From the NCBI GenBank assembly GCA_025925615.1, contig JAICLN010000248.1:1-6460 (forward strand): 6,460 nucleotides of DNA, given 5' to 3'. This DNA comes from Actinomycetospora sp. Lineage in GTDB: Bacteria; Actinomycetota; Actinomycetes; Mycobacteriales; Pseudonocardiaceae. The notes below the pieces were generated by a model, which was given only the letters and a program-made list of their open reading frames with translations, made no database searches and was not told where the DNA came from. This document shows positions 6,102 to 6,460 of the stretch, in pieces. The first letter of the stretch is position 1; every line of letters starts with the position of its first letter. The translations under genes were made by a program, and so were the position numbers.

Positions 6102-6149
6102 TCGAGTGGACCCTCACGGCTGCTCCCGCGACCGTCCCGGTCCACTCGA
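6102..6149 (+). repeat. Palindromic element, copy 2 (downstream of the nuclease gene)
   Basis: A perfect 11-bp inverted repeat (TCGAGTGGACC at 6102-6112, GGTCCACTCGA at 6139-6149) matches copy 1 at 5130-5177 in arm sequence, arm distance and orientation. The inner part keeps CGG-x-TGC and CCGT-x-C in register with copy 1 but has lost the strong inner hairpin; only ACGG/CCGT can pair. It lies between two convergent genes, 20 bases after the nuclease stop and 4 bases from the TetR stop codon, so it may act as a two-way terminator. Confidence 0.85.
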
Positions 6150-6153
6150 CGAC

Positions 6154-6460
6154 TCAGTGCAGCGCGGTCGCCGCCTCGCGCAGCTCGCCGAGGACCTGGC
6201 GGGCCAGCACCGGATAGCCGACCCCGTCCGGCTCGTCGGTCCAGCGGGCGAAGGCGCGGTGGAAGGCCTCGACGCCGAGCGCGGCGGCGAGCCACGCGGT
6301 GGTGTCGGGGACCCCGCGGTCGCGCAACGCCCCGGACAGCGCGACGACGAGACCGACCCGCTTGAACGCGTCGCGCTCGCGCAGCTCGTCGTGGGAGGCC
6401 ACGACCGCGCGGAGCCGGGTCCCGAACTCGCGCTGCTCCGGGGTGAAGGAGGCGGTCGCC
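6154..6460 (-). CDS. C-terminal part of a TetR-family transcriptional regulator (partial)
   Basis: The frame is open from the right edge to a TGA at 6154-6156 and gives 101 C-terminal residues. The helical pattern (F-T-P-E-Q-R-E-F-G-T-R-L-R-A-V-V, then D-E-L-R-E-R-D, then L-R-D-R-G-V-P-D-T-T-A-W-L-A-A-A-L-G-V, then F-H-R-A-F-A-R-W) is typical of the ligand-binding C-terminal domain of actinobacterial TetR/AcrR regulators. The N-terminal helix-turn-helix would lie outside the window, so the family is assigned from the C-terminal pattern only. A GTG at 6402 exists in frame, but coding clearly continues upstream of it. The gene converges on the nuclease gene. Whether it controls the transporter cannot be told; its own promoter is not in the window. 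Confidence 0.75.
   Translation of the reverse strand, partial: ATASFTPEQREFGTRLRAVVASHDELRERDAFKRVGLVVALSGALRDRGVPDTTAWLAAALGVEAFHRAFARWTDEPDGVGYPVLARQVLGELREAATALH

Noticed and set aside
5425..6117. 230-codon minus-strand frame antisense to the nuclease
   Set aside because: It mirrors codon bias of the nuclease gene, shows no family features and crosses into the second palindromic element.
5128..6149. CRISPR array or IS element made of the two palindromes
   Set aside because: There are only two copies about 970 bases apart, with a gene between them, no regular spacers and no transposase motif.
5116..6160. Target-site duplication flanking the nuclease cassette
   Set aside because: The bases just outside the two elements (CTGGCCCCG on the left, CGACTCAG on the right) share no convincing direct repeat, so insertion cannot be shown from this window alone.

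Overview
The window is very GC-rich DNA with third codon positions almost all G or C, frequent GTG starts and short gene overlaps. This points to a high-GC actinobacterium; a Pseudonocardiales-type genome is a guess from protein style, not a test. No rRNA, tRNA, CRISPR array or transposase is visible.

Left part, minus strand (2611 down to 1): a tightly coupled operon. An OmpR-family response regulator (2611-1913) overlaps by 4 bases a soluble GAF-PAS-HisKA-HATPase histidine kinase (1916-153). The kinase overlaps by 8 bases a third gene that runs off the left edge (160-1). Only 53 residues of that third protein are present, but they resemble the leader that precedes the radical SAM core in FbiC/CofG (deazaflavin, F420 precursor) enzymes.

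Middle, plus strand: a 282-base divergent intergenic region (2612-2893) holds four CGTTG direct repeats at 11/11/9-base steps, a CRP-like TGTGA-N6-TCACC site and a weak minus-strand promoter candidate. It also holds a hairpin in the leader of the next gene. That gene (2894-3886) is a luciferase-like monooxygenase (LLM) class, probably F420-dependent oxidoreductase with a textbook ribosome binding site. A 14-bp GC hairpin (3904-3940) follows it and ends on the base before the ATG of a 12-helix MFS transporter (3941-5116).

Right part: a solo nuclease gene (5221-6081) combines an AbiEi-like N-terminal region with a DUF559/Vsr-like PD-(D/E)XK domain. It is bracketed by two copies of a 48-base palindromic element (5130-5177 and 6102-6149) with the same CGAGTGGAC...GTCCACTCG arms and the same 28-base spacer. 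The roughly 1-kb unit sits between the MFS gene and a convergent TetR-family regulator that is cut by the right edge (6154-6460).

How the parts may work together (inference): the two-component system may control its own operon and the divergent oxidoreductase through the CGTTG repeats. If the left-edge gene is a deazaflavin synthase homologue, the kinase operon and the oxidoreductase would form one redox-cofactor module. The nuclease with its flanking palindromes looks like a separate, possibly mobile or selfish cassette and is the most unusual item here.
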